A stretch of 64,000 bases of DNA, taken from the NCBI RefSeq assembly GCF_003634705.1, contig NZ_RBWU01000003.1, positions 372,001 to 436,000 on the forward strand. Direction: 5' to 3'. The translations under genes and the position numbers were made by a program. The notes below the pieces were generated by a model, which made no database searches, had not been told where the DNA came from, and saw nothing but the letters and a program-made list of their open reading frames with translations. Source of the DNA: Actinomadura pelletieri DSM 43383. GTDB lineage: Bacteria > Actinomycetota > Actinomycetes > Streptosporangiales > Streptosporangiaceae. This document shows, in pieces, positions 1 to 6,995 of this stretch (position 1 is its first letter; every line of letters starts with the position of its first letter).

Positions 1-347
1 ACCCAGAAGATCGGGATGAGGTTGAACAGCGGGCCGATGAGGATCATCGTGCTCATCGCGGCCGCCAGCGTGCCGCTGAGCACGAGGTCGCGGCGCGACG
101 CCCCGCCCGCCAGGCCCGTCTTGACGAGCCGCGCGTAGTACCAGGTGAGCAGAACCAGGCCCGCGAGGACCACGACGGCGAGGGGGACGCCGACGTCGTC
201 GTCGGTGTAGGCGGCGCCCAACCCGACGAGGCTCGGCGCGACGAAGCCGACGGCGGCGATCAGGAACGAGCGGTAGGTGACCCGCTGGTAACGTTCGAGC
301 CTCTGGGTGTCGCGCGCTTCCAGGTCCGCCGTGGTCGCGACCGTCAT
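1..347 (-). CDS. Multi-pass membrane protein, N-terminal part (possible sensor kinase)
   Basis: The gene runs off the left edge; only about 115 N-terminal residues are visible. It starts at an ATG (345-347) behind a strong GGGAGGGG ribosome site. After a charged 25-residue cytoplasmic start come about four hydrophobic segments: a pair around LIAAVGFVAPSLVGLGAA and PLAVVVLAGLVLLTWYY, a loop with Arg and Lys, then a hydrophobic run ending at the window edge. It lies downstream of, and in the same direction as, an ABC exporter pair. In actinomycetes that pair is commonly followed by a membrane-bound histidine kinase and a response regulator, so a sensor kinase is the best guess, but no kinase motif is inside the window. 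A third exporter subunit is equally possible. Confidence 0.6.
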   Translation of the reverse strand, partial: MTVATTADLEARDTQRLERYQRVTYRSFLIAAVGFVAPSLVGLGAAYTDDDVGVPLAVVVLAGLVLLTWYYARLVKTGLAGGASRRDLVLSGTLAAAMSTMILIGPLFNLIPIFW

Positions 348-395
348 ATGGCCCCTCCCTTCAGTCCCGCACTGTAATCGGTGCCGGTCGGTCCA

Positions 396-1190
396 TCAGG
401 CATGCCGGGGTTCCCAGCGGAACCAGCGGGTGGCGAGCACGCGACCGAGGGCGCCCCAGACGGCGAGGACGAGGAACGAGGGCAGGCAGGTCCACCAGCC
501 CTCCAGGACGCCGACGGACGGGTGCGCGCCATGGTCGTAGAAGTCCTGCCCGAAGTAGCCGGTCCTGCTGATCTCCACGACGGGACTGAGCGGGAGGAGC
601 CGGGTCAGTTGCGCGAGCCAGTCCGGCAGGCCGTCCATCGGGAACATCACCCCGCCCCCGAGCATGCAGCCGAACATGATCGGCAGGACGGTGAGCTGCG
701 CCAGCTCCGCGTTCGGGGTGAGTCCGGAGATCGCGAAGGCCAGGGTCGCGAAGACCGCGACGCCGCCCGCGAGCCCGACGAGCAGGAGCACGGGGTCGGC
801 GGGGAACCGGCCGCCGAGCGCGACGCCGAGCACGACGACCAGCGCCAGCACCTGGAGGGCGTACATCGCGGTCGCGGTGACGATGCTGCCCCCGGTGATC
901 TCCGCGTCGGACAGCGCGGTGCCGCGGAGCCGTTTGAGCGTCAGGTCCTCGCGGCGGGCGGTGAACACGTTGACGAGGTTCATGAAGATCGCGAACAGGA
1001 GGAAGAAGCCGAGGTGGCCGGTGCCCTGCAGGAGCGCGCCGTCCACGCCGCCGATCACCTGGCCCTTCATCGGGACGAGCATCCCCGCGAACAGCAGCGG
1101 CAGGCCGAACACGGAGAACATCGCCGTCCTGTTGCGCCACAGCAGCGTGAGGTCGAGGCGGGAGACGCGGAGCATGGCGGTGTGGTTCAT
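396..1190 (-). CDS. ABC-2 type transporter permease
   Basis: A membrane permease of 264 residues that would form the channel of an ABC exporter with the upstream ATPase. It has six hydrophobic stretches in the ABC-2 arrangement. The first follows a short N-terminus (AMFSVFGLPLLFAGMLVP). The last lies near residue 235 (LPSFLVLAVWGALGRVLATRWF), and the two membrane pairs between include LVVVLGVALGG and VFATLAFAISGL. The ATG overlaps the end of the ATPase gene by four bases (ATGA), so the two are translationally coupled. The substrate cannot be read from sequence; this family (DrrB-like) usually exports drugs or lipids. Confidence 0.85.
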   Translation of the reverse strand: MNHTAMLRVSRLDLTLLWRNRTAMFSVFGLPLLFAGMLVPMKGQVIGGVDGALLQGTGHLGFFLLFAIFMNLVNVFTARREDLTLKRLRGTALSDAEITGGSIVTATAMYALQVLALVVVLGVALGGRFPADPVLLLVGLAGGVAVFATLAFAISGLTPNAELAQLTVLPIMFGCMLGGGVMFPMDGLPDWLAQLTRLLPLSPVVEISRTGYFGQDFYDHGAHPSVGVLEGWWTCLPSFLVLAVWGALGRVLATRWFRWEPRHA

Positions 1191-2140
1191 CGGTCGGCTC
1201 CTTCGGCGGTGCGGAGGAAGACGTCCTCAAGGGACGCGCTGCGCGCCTCCAGGCCGTCCAGCCGGACGTCCTTCTCGTCGGCCCAGCGCAGCAGGTCGTA
1301 CAGGCTCCGCTGGAGTCCGGAGCCGGTGACGGTGTGGGTGACGGTGTGGGTGACGGTGTAGGTGGCGAAGGCACGGCCGCCGGTCACGGCGACGTCGGGG
1401 CGGGCGCCGCGCACGTCGGGGAGTTCGGCCACCTGGAGGTGGTCGGGCATGTGGAAGGTGATGCGGTCGCCGTGTCCGGCGACGACCTCCTCGACCGTCC
1501 CGGACGTCTCGATGCGGCCGCGGTGCAGGATGGCGAGCCGGTCGGCGAGGTGCTCGGCCTCCTCCAGGTAGTGGGTGGTGAGCAGTACGGTGGTGCCGTC
1601 CGCGACGACGTCCTGGACGATCTTCCAGGTGGCGCGGCGTGCCTCGGGGTCCATGCCGGTGGTCGGTTCGTCCAGGAACAGGACCGCGGGACGGCCGAGC
1701 AGCGCGAGCGCGAGGTCGAGACGGCGTTTCTGGCCGCCGGACAGTTGCCGCACCCGCACCCCGGCCTTGTCGGTGAGCCCGGCGAGCGCGACGGCCTCGT
1801 CGCGGTCGCGTGGCGCGGGGGTGAAGCCGCGCCAGTGGTCGACGGTCTCGGCGACGGTGAGGTCGGCGAAGAAGCCGCCTTCCTGGAGCATGATGCCGAT
1901 CCGGGGGCGGATGGCGCGGCGTTCGCGGTGCGGGTCGTGGCCGAGGACCCGGACCGTTCCCGCGTGGGCGGCCCGGTGCCCTTCCAGGGTTTCGAGAGTG
2001 GTCGTCTTCCCGGCGCCGTTGGTGCCGAGAAGCGCGAACAGCTCACCCGCCGCGACCTCGAAGGAGATACCGGCGACGGCCTCGAAGTCCCCGTACCGTT
2101 GGCGGAGCTCCTCGACCGAGATGGCTGTGTCGGTGTGCAT
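1187..2140 (-). CDS. ABC transporter ATP-binding protein (DrrA-like)
   Basis: A 317-residue nucleotide-binding subunit that powers the permease coupled behind it. Walker A is GTNGAGKTTT (about residues 39-48), the signature motif is LSGGQKRR, Walker B is VLFLDEPTTGMDP, and the switch His follows in TTHYLEEAEH, so all catalytic elements are intact. The C-terminal accessory region after residue 215 carries a threefold Thr-His-Thr-Val run made by a 12-base tandem repeat. The layout and length match DrrA-type ATPases of drug or lipid exporters. A perfect palindrome lies 59 bases upstream of the start and suggests repressor control. The exported compound is unknown. Confidence 0.9.
   Translation of the reverse strand: MHTDTAISVEELRQRYGDFEAVAGISFEVAAGELFALLGTNGAGKTTTLETLEGHRAAHAGTVRVLGHDPHRERRAIRPRIGIMLQEGGFFADLTVAETVDHWRGFTPAPRDRDEAVALAGLTDKAGVRVRQLSGGQKRRLDLALALLGRPAVLFLDEPTTGMDPEARRATWKIVQDVVADGTTVLLTTHYLEEAEHLADRLAILHRGRIETSGTVEEVVAGHGDRITFHMPDHLQVAELPDVRGARPDVAVTGGRAFATYTVTHTVTHTVTGSGLQRSLYDLLRWADEKDVRLDGLEARSASLEDVFLRTAEGADR
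1325..1360. repeat. 12-bp tandem repeat inside the ABC ATPase gene
   Basis: Three head-to-tail copies of GGTGACGGTGTG (the third ends in A). The unit is a multiple of three and in phase, so on the minus strand it encodes repeated Thr-Val-Thr-His units in the C-terminal accessory domain. Copy number could change without breaking the frame. Confidence 0.9.
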
Positions 2141-2198
2141 GCTTCCAGCGTCGCGGTCCGGCGCGCGGTCCGGTAGAAGCGCGTGTCAGCCGATCTTG

Positions 2199-2212
2199 AT
2201 GACAGCTGTCAT
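2199..2212. promoter_or_regulatory. Palindromic operator in front of the ABC exporter genes
   Basis: ATGACAGCTGTCAT is a perfect 14-base palindrome between the end of the acyl-CoA synthetase gene and the ABC ATPase start. TGACA-n4-TGTCA arms are typical of TetR, MarR or PadR dimer sites that control drug exporters. No such regulator is in the window nearby, so the cognate protein is unknown. Confidence 0.6.
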
Positions 2213-2219
2213 ACGGGCT

Positions 2220-3614
2220 CTAGACGAGGTCCCCGAGACGGGTCTTGACGACCTTGCCCATGGCGTTGCGGGGCAGCGCCACGACCAGGTGCACCACACG
2301 GGGACGTTTGTGGACGGACAGGCGCCCGGCGACGAAGTCGATGAGCTGCCGCTCCCCGATCCCGTCCGCGACGACATAGGCGGTGACCTGCTCGCCGAGG
2401 TCGTCGTGGGGGGTGCCGACGACGGCGGCCTCCCGCACGTCCGGGTGCGCGAGCAGCGCGTTCTCGACCTCGCCCGCGCCGATGCGGTAGCCGCCGCTCT
2501 TGATCAGGTCGGTGGAGGCGCGGCCGACGATGCGGTGCCATCCGTCCGGCCCGATCGTCGCGATGTCGCCGGTGCGGAACCAGCCGTCCCCGGTGAACGA
2601 CTCCGCGGTGGCCTCGGGCCGGTTGAGGTAACCCTGGAACAGCAGCGGCGCGCGGACGTGCAGTTCACCGGGCGTCTCACCGTCCGCAGGCACGGGCCGC
2701 CCGTCCTCGCCCGCCAGCCGCGTCTCCACTCCGGGCAGCGGTGTGCCGACGTATCCGGGGCGCCGCTCGCCGTCCGCGCGGGCGCTGACCGTGATGAGCG
2801 TCTCCGTCATGCCGTACCGTTCGACCGGCCGGTGCCCGGTGAGGTCGGCGAGCCGTTCGAAGACGGGGACGGGGAGGGGCGCGCTGCCGGAGACGAGCAG
2901 CCGCGCGCTCCGCAGCGCCCCGGCGGCGGTCGGGTCAGCCGCCGTCCGCGACCAGACGGTCGGCACCCCGAAGAACAGGGTCCCGCCGTCCTCCGCCGCG
3001 GCCGCGTAGTCACCGGGCCGGGGCCGTCCGGTGTGGACGAGCCGCGACCCGACCCGCAGGGCCCCGAGCACCCCGAGGACGAGCCCGTGCACATGGAACA
3101 GCGGCAGCCCGTGGACCAGGACGTCGTCCGGCGTCCACCGCCAGGCTTCGGCGAGGGCGTCGAGCCCTGCGGCCACCGCGCCCCGCGAGATCAGCACACC
3201 TTTCGGCGCACCCGTCGTCCCGCTGGTGTAGAGGATCAGCGCGGTCTTCTCAGCACCCACCTCACCACGCGCACTCCCATTTCGAGAGAGGGCGTCAACG
3301 GCGACCAGGGGCGGCTCCCCGTCGCCGTGTTCCACACCGCGGGCGGCCAGCAGCAGATCCGCGCCGGAATCACCGAGGATGTGGGCGCGCTCGGCGGGAC
3401 CGGAGTCGGGCGGAAGCGGCACGACGGGGACGCCCGCGAGGATGCCGCCGACGACCGCCGCGACCGTCTCCGCCGACGCGGTGGCGTGCACCGCGACGGC
3501 GTCCGCTCCCCGGATCTCCGCGGCGACGGCCGACGCCCAGCCGAACAGCTCCTCGCGCGAGAGGTCGCGTCCCGCGATCCGCACCGGTCCGCCCGCCGCG
3601 CCGAGCAGGTCCAT
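2220..3614 (-). CDS. matB: Acyl-CoA synthetase, probable malonyl-CoA synthetase
   Basis: An ANL-superfamily enzyme of 464 residues that would activate malonate (or methylmalonate) to the CoA thioester with ATP. Visible motifs are the P-loop LYTSGTTGAPKG, the A5 motif ERYGMTET, the A7 motif GWFRTGDIA, and the C-terminal A10 Lys near NAMGKVVKT. The stretch HGLPLFHVHGLVLGVLGALR followed by FGVPTVWSR closely matches streptomycete MatB-type proteins, which also have this short length. I chose the ATG at 3612-3614 because an AGAGGGGG ribosome site precedes it; the frame stays open further upstream but runs into the divergent neighbour. No matA or matC is present, so it may simply supply extender units. 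Another short-chain acid remains possible. Confidence 0.75.
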   Translation of the reverse strand: MDLLGAAGGPVRIAGRDLSREELFGWASAVAAEIRGADAVAVHATASAETVAAVVGGILAGVPVVPLPPDSGPAERAHILGDSGADLLLAARGVEHGDGEPPLVAVDALSRNGSARGEVGAEKTALILYTSGTTGAPKGVLISRGAVAAGLDALAEAWRWTPDDVLVHGLPLFHVHGLVLGVLGALRVGSRLVHTGRPRPGDYAAAAEDGGTLFFGVPTVWSRTAADPTAAGALRSARLLVSGSAPLPVPVFERLADLTGHRPVERYGMTETLITVSARADGERRPGYVGTPLPGVETRLAGEDGRPVPADGETPGELHVRAPLLFQGYLNRPEATAESFTGDGWFRTGDIATIGPDGWHRIVGRASTDLIKSGGYRIGAGEVENALLAHPDVREAAVVGTPHDDLGEQVTAYVVADGIGERQLIDFVAGRLSVHKRPRVVHLVVALPRNAMGKVVKTRLGDLV

Positions 3615-3644
3615 GTTCGCCCCCTCTGATCTCGTCCTGGAAGT

Positions 3645-4244
3645 ATGCCGTCCGTGGCGTTCCTCTCGGGCACCGCCCTGACCTACCCCGCGCTCGCGGC
3701 GCGGCTGCTGACGCTGCCGCCGTCGTGCGGCCCGGTACGCCTGGTCGCGGTGGACGGCCCGAGCGGCGCGGGCAAGTCGACGTTCACCGACCACCTGTCC
3801 GTCGCCCTGGTCGGCGCTCCGGTCGTCCGCTCGGACGACTTCCGCGTCCCGTGGGACGCCGACCCGCTGACCTGGTGGGAGCCGCTCCGCTCCACCGTCC
3901 TCGCCCCGCTCCGGGACGGCCGTCCCGCCACCCTGCGCCGCTACGACTGGCATCGCGACCACTACGGCCCACCGGAGGAGCTTCCGCCCGCGCCCGTCCT
4001 CATCGTCGAGGGAGTCGGCGCGGCCTGGGCGGGGTCACCGGCCGCCTACCGCGTCTGGATCGACGCCCCACCGGACCTGCGCCGCGCCCGCGCCCTCGAC
4101 CGCGACGGCCCCGAGTACGCCGCCGCCTGGGACGCCTGGACCACCCGCGAGACCGCCCACTTCATCACCGACGCCACCCGCTCCCGCGCCGACCTCCTCG
4201 TGGACGGCACCTCCTTCACGAAGCACCACTTCACAGCCCTCTGA
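3645..4244 (+). CDS. Uridine kinase-like P-loop protein
   Basis: A 199-residue P-loop kinase-like protein with Walker A DGPSGAGKST at about residues 33-42. The sequence then follows the uridine kinase/AAA_18 pattern: SDDFRVPWDADPLTWWEPL, the RYDWHRD segment in the substrate region, LIVEGVGAAW as Walker B, and a lid-like RRARALDRDG stretch. Actinomycete homologues are annotated as uridine kinase or ATP-binding protein, and the true substrate is not established. It is transcribed divergently from the acyl-CoA synthetase with only 30 bases between start codons, so the promoters must overlap the coding ends. Confidence 0.7.
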   Translation: MPSVAFLSGTALTYPALAARLLTLPPSCGPVRLVAVDGPSGAGKSTFTDHLSVALVGAPVVRSDDFRVPWDADPLTWWEPLRSTVLAPLRDGRPATLRRYDWHRDHYGPPEELPPAPVLIVEGVGAAWAGSPAAYRVWIDAPPDLRRARALDRDGPEYAAAWDAWTTRETAHFITDATRSRADLLVDGTSFTKHHFTAL

Positions 4245-4250
4245 CGGCGC

Positions 4251-4470
4251 CTACTGGGCGAGCGCCTCCGCGAGCGACAGGCTGTTCCCGTCCGGATCGA
4301 GCACCACGACATGACGGACACCATCGCCGAAGGTCTCCACCGGCTCATGGACGACGCCATGCCCCGCGACCCGCCCCAGAATGTCGTCGAGCCCTCCGTG
4401 TGGGCCTCATCGTCGATGACGTACCGCACGCGGCCTCCGCTAGTGACCTCGTACTCCCATTGTTCCAGGT
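4251..4470 (-). pseudogene. Decayed VOC (glyoxalase/bleomycin-resistance) family gene
   Basis: On the minus strand, bases 4251-4404 read as a classical VOC C-terminus, with GDGVRHVVVLDPDGNSLSL near the end and a TAG stop. This frame hits a stop at 4407-4409. The preceding piece of the family (WEYEVTSGGRVRYVIDD) continues in another frame upstream, so there is a frameshift around 4390-4405. No VOC N-terminus can be found, so the gene has also lost its 5' half. The remaining 320 bases up to 4791 hold no recognisable coding sequence apart from the FKBP ribosome site. Confidence 0.65.
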
Positions 4471-4791
4471 CACGACCGTTGTGCCGGTGAGTCGCCAAGT
4501 CTCCCCGAAGCCGGTGCTGCCGACGCGGGTTGGCGCGGGAGCGCGGCTCGAATCGAAGTGTCTCGAAGCATCGCCGCGTGTTGGCCAGAGCGAGTCGGCA
4601 CAACTCTTCCCAGCCGCGCACCGCGTCACTCGTCCCGAGGCCGGGTTCGCAGGCCGTTGCCGCTCGTGCAGGTCGTGGCCCACGAGACGGACGGGACCGC
4701 TCGGTCATCAGCTCGTCCTGACGGCGCCGGAGTGGGGCGGTGGGTCTAGGCTGGGCGTTTCCATATCCGACGAGACCGCTGGAGCCTCTTC

Positions 4792-5166
4792 ATGGCGCTG
4801 GAACGCCCCGAGATCGACTTCCCCGAGGGACAGCCGCCCGCCTACCTCGACATCACCGACATCGTCGAGGGCGACGGCGACGAGGCCACCAAGGGCTCGA
4901 ACGTGTCGATGCACTACGTCGGCGTGTCGTGGTCCACGGGCGAGGAGTTCGACGCGTCCTGGAACCGGGGCTCCACCTTCGACTTCGAGCTCGGCGGCGG
5001 ACGGGTCATCAAGGGCTGGGACATGGGCATCGTCGGGATGAAGGTCGGCGGTCGGCGCAAGCTCGTCATCCCGCCGCACCTGGCGTACGGCGACCGCAGC
5101 CCCAGCCCGGCCATCAAGCCCGGCGAGACGCTGATCTTCGTCGTCGACCTCGTCGCGGTGAACTGA
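4792..5166 (+). CDS. FKBP-type peptidyl-prolyl cis-trans isomerase
   Basis: A single-domain FKBP of 124 residues that speeds prolyl isomerisation during protein folding. It carries the hallmark elements in order: VSMHYVGV, the GEEFDASWNRG loop, FDFELGGGRVIKGWDMGI, and the C-terminal hydrophobic wall of the active site IPPHLAYGDRSPS followed by TLIFVVDLVAV. There is no signal peptide, so it acts in the cytoplasm, as do the small actinomycete FKBPs usually found as single genes. A GGAG site eight bases before the ATG supports the start. It converges on the SRPBCC gene with only four bases between the stops. Confidence 0.93.
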   Translation: MALERPEIDFPEGQPPAYLDITDIVEGDGDEATKGSNVSMHYVGVSWSTGEEFDASWNRGSTFDFELGGGRVIKGWDMGIVGMKVGGRRKLVIPPHLAYGDRSPSPAIKPGETLIFVVDLVAVN

Positions 5167-5170
5167 CCTC

Positions 5171-5797
5171 TCAGTCCCGCCGGGAACGGCGGCCGAGCAG
5201 GTAGCCGAGGGCGACGCCGACGAGCGCGACGAGGCCGCCGGAGCCGAACGCGATCACCATCGGCCAGGCCACGGTCGGCGCGGCGGCTCCCGCGTGGGCG
5301 GGGGCGGCCGCTCCGGCCGGGGCCGCGCCGGCGGCGCCGGCCGGGGCGGGCGCGGGCGCCGGTGCGGCGAGGTCGCGTTCCACCGCGGCGAAGAACTGCC
5401 CCGCGGTGCGCTTGGCGACGCTGCCCAGCATCCGCTGGCCGACGCCGCCGACCATCCCGCCGACGACCGCGTCGGCGTCGTAGTCGATGCGGGTGGAGCC
5501 GTCGCCGGGGGTGAGCCGGACGCGGACGGTCGCGTCCACCGTGCCGGGCGCCCCCTGCCCGTGCGCGCGCAGGACGAACGAGCGCGGCGGGTCGGGATCG
5601 GCGAGTTCGACCTGGCCGATGTACGTACCCTGGAGTGAGGCGACGCCCGCCGAGACGGTCATACGGTACGTGTCGGGGCCGGTCTCCTCCAGGGAACGGC
5701 ACCCGGGTATCGTCCTCGCCAGGACGGCCGGGTCCTGGAGCGCGTCCCAGACGCGGGCGAGCGGCGCGGCGACGGTGGCACTGCCGGTGAGCTGCAT
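5171..5797 (-). CDS. SRPBCC-domain membrane-anchored protein, CoxG-like
   Basis: A 208-residue protein. Residues 1-143 form an SRPBCC fold of the CO-dehydrogenase subunit G type (FAAPLARVWDALQDPAVLA-like start, IPGCRSLEETGPDTY, then a conserved VGGMVGGVGQRMLG). An Ala-Pro linker of about 30 residues follows, then one transmembrane helix (VIAFGSGGLVALVGVALGYLLG) and a basic tail, so the domain faces the cytoplasm tethered to the membrane. CoxG is required for membrane recruitment of Mo-hydroxylases. It lies on the same strand as coxL but a divergently oriented deacetylase separates them, so it probably has its own promoter. I chose the ATG at 5795-5797 because the domain begins there. Confidence 0.8.
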   Translation of the reverse strand: MQLTGSATVAAPLARVWDALQDPAVLARTIPGCRSLEETGPDTYRMTVSAGVASLQGTYIGQVELADPDPPRSFVLRAHGQGAPGTVDATVRVRLTPGDGSTRIDYDADAVVGGMVGGVGQRMLGSVAKRTAGQFFAAVERDLAAPAPAPAPAGAAGAAPAGAAAPAHAGAAAPTVAWPMVIAFGSGGLVALVGVALGYLLGRRSRRD

Positions 5798-6003
5798 GAC
5801 AAGACTGTAGAGAACGAGGCGCGCGGCGCCGAACGGCAACACCTGCCGAGTACACGCCGAACATTGGGCGGATGCGCACGCCTGACCGCCGGAAATGGTC
5901 AGATATGTCCGGCAGGTCATGCCGGCGGCGAACTCGTTCCCTCCCCGGCGCGTCAACCGATACGAGATCCCCTGCCCACGAAACCGAACGGAGTACGCGG
6001 CCG

Positions 6004-6849
6004 ATGCGAGGTAGGACGCCCGTGGTCACCATGGTTGTCGCCGGAGTCATCGGCGTGGCCGCGGGCGGCTGGCCCGTCCTGCCCACGGGGGGCGGCGATT
6101 CCGATCCCGCGATGCGGACGGAGCTGGCCGCCGTCCTCGGTGACCAGACGTGGCCGAAGCCGAAACCCGGATCGTGGACGATGCCGAAACCGGCCACGGA
6201 CGGGCTTCCCCCGGTCGTCAACCGCATCGAGACCCAGGAACGCGTCGTGTTCCTCACCATCGACGACGGCTACGTCTACGACTCCGAGTTCGTGAACATC
6301 GTCCGCAAGCGGAAGGTCCCCATCATGACCTTCCTGACCACCACCTACATCAAGGGCCAGGGCCAGTACTTCTGGGCGATGCGCAACGCCGGATCGCGCA
6401 TGGAGAACCACACCGTCAGCCACCCCAACATGGCGACGCTCAGCCCCGAGACGCAGCGCAAGCAGATCTGCGACGCGTCCGACGCGATCCAGAAGCAGTA
6501 CGGTCGACGGTCGGAGATCCTCCGTCCGCCGTTCGGCAGCTACAACGAGACCACCCGGCAGGCCGCCAAGCAGTGCGGCATCAAGTCGATCCTGCTGTGG
6601 TCGGCGGAGTTCTACAACGGGACGACCGGCCCCGGTGTCGGCTACAACGGCTTCGCGCGCGGCGACGGCGGCAAGGGGTTCAAACCCGGCGACATCATCC
6701 TCATGCACTACCGCAAGGGCCTCGCCCGCGACATGGAGACGATGCTCGGCTGGATCGAACAGGCCGGGTTCCGGCCCGCCGCGGTCGAGAACTACCTGCC
6801 GCGCTCGCTCGGCGGCAACGCCCCCGACCAGCCCACCACGCCCGGGTGA
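6004..6849 (+). CDS. Polysaccharide deacetylase family protein, secreted
   Basis: A NodB-homology carbohydrate esterase of 281 residues that would remove N-acetyl groups from cell-wall or exported polysaccharide. The N-terminus is a signal-like segment (RTPVVTMVVAGVIGVAAGGW). The metal and catalytic motifs are present: LTIDDGYV (motif 1), NHTVSHPNM (motif 2, His-x3-His) and RPPFGSYNE (motif 3), with ILLWSAEFYNG and IILMHYRKG as motifs 4 and 5. I chose the ATG at 6004 because the frame upstream lacks family similarity and the signal segment starts there. Its insertion between coxG and coxL breaks the usual cox order. Confidence 0.85.
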   Translation: MRGRTPVVTMVVAGVIGVAAGGWPVLPTGGGDSDPAMRTELAAVLGDQTWPKPKPGSWTMPKPATDGLPPVVNRIETQERVVFLTIDDGYVYDSEFVNIVRKRKVPIMTFLTTTYIKGQGQYFWAMRNAGSRMENHTVSHPNMATLSPETQRKQICDASDAIQKQYGRRSEILRPPFGSYNETTRQAAKQCGIKSILLWSAEFYNGTTGPGVGYNGFARGDGGKGFKPGDIILMHYRKGLARDMETMLGWIEQAGFRPAAVENYLPRSLGGNAPDQPTTPG

Positions 6850-6919
6850 AAGCCGACCTTCCCGGAGGAATCCCGGTTACGCCCAGCGCCCGCGTTTCCG
6901 TTCATTAGGGTCGACCACG

Positions 6920-6962
6920 CTGGCGGGGTTGAGGTCCCCCGCACCCGAGCCGACCCCGCCAG
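6920..6962. terminator. Stem-loop between convergent genes
   Basis: A perfect 10-bp stem (CTGGCGGGGT at 6920-6929 with ACCCCGCCAG at 6953-6962) encloses a 23-base loop. It sits between the convergent deacetylase and coxL-like genes and could serve both directions. There is no T-run, as is common in high-GC actinomycetes. Confidence 0.5.
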
Positions 6963-6995
6963 CATCCACCTTCCGGCGAGCCCGGGTCGGTGCCC

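Noticed and set aside
1575..3629. Plus-strand frame of 684 codons opposite matB and the ABC ATPase
   Set aside because: Low-complexity translation; the genes on the minus strand carry all expected motifs.
3615..3962. N-terminal extension of the MatB-like protein
   Set aside because: The frame is open but runs through the divergent uridine-kinase-like gene; an ATG with a strong ribosome site exists at 3612-3614.
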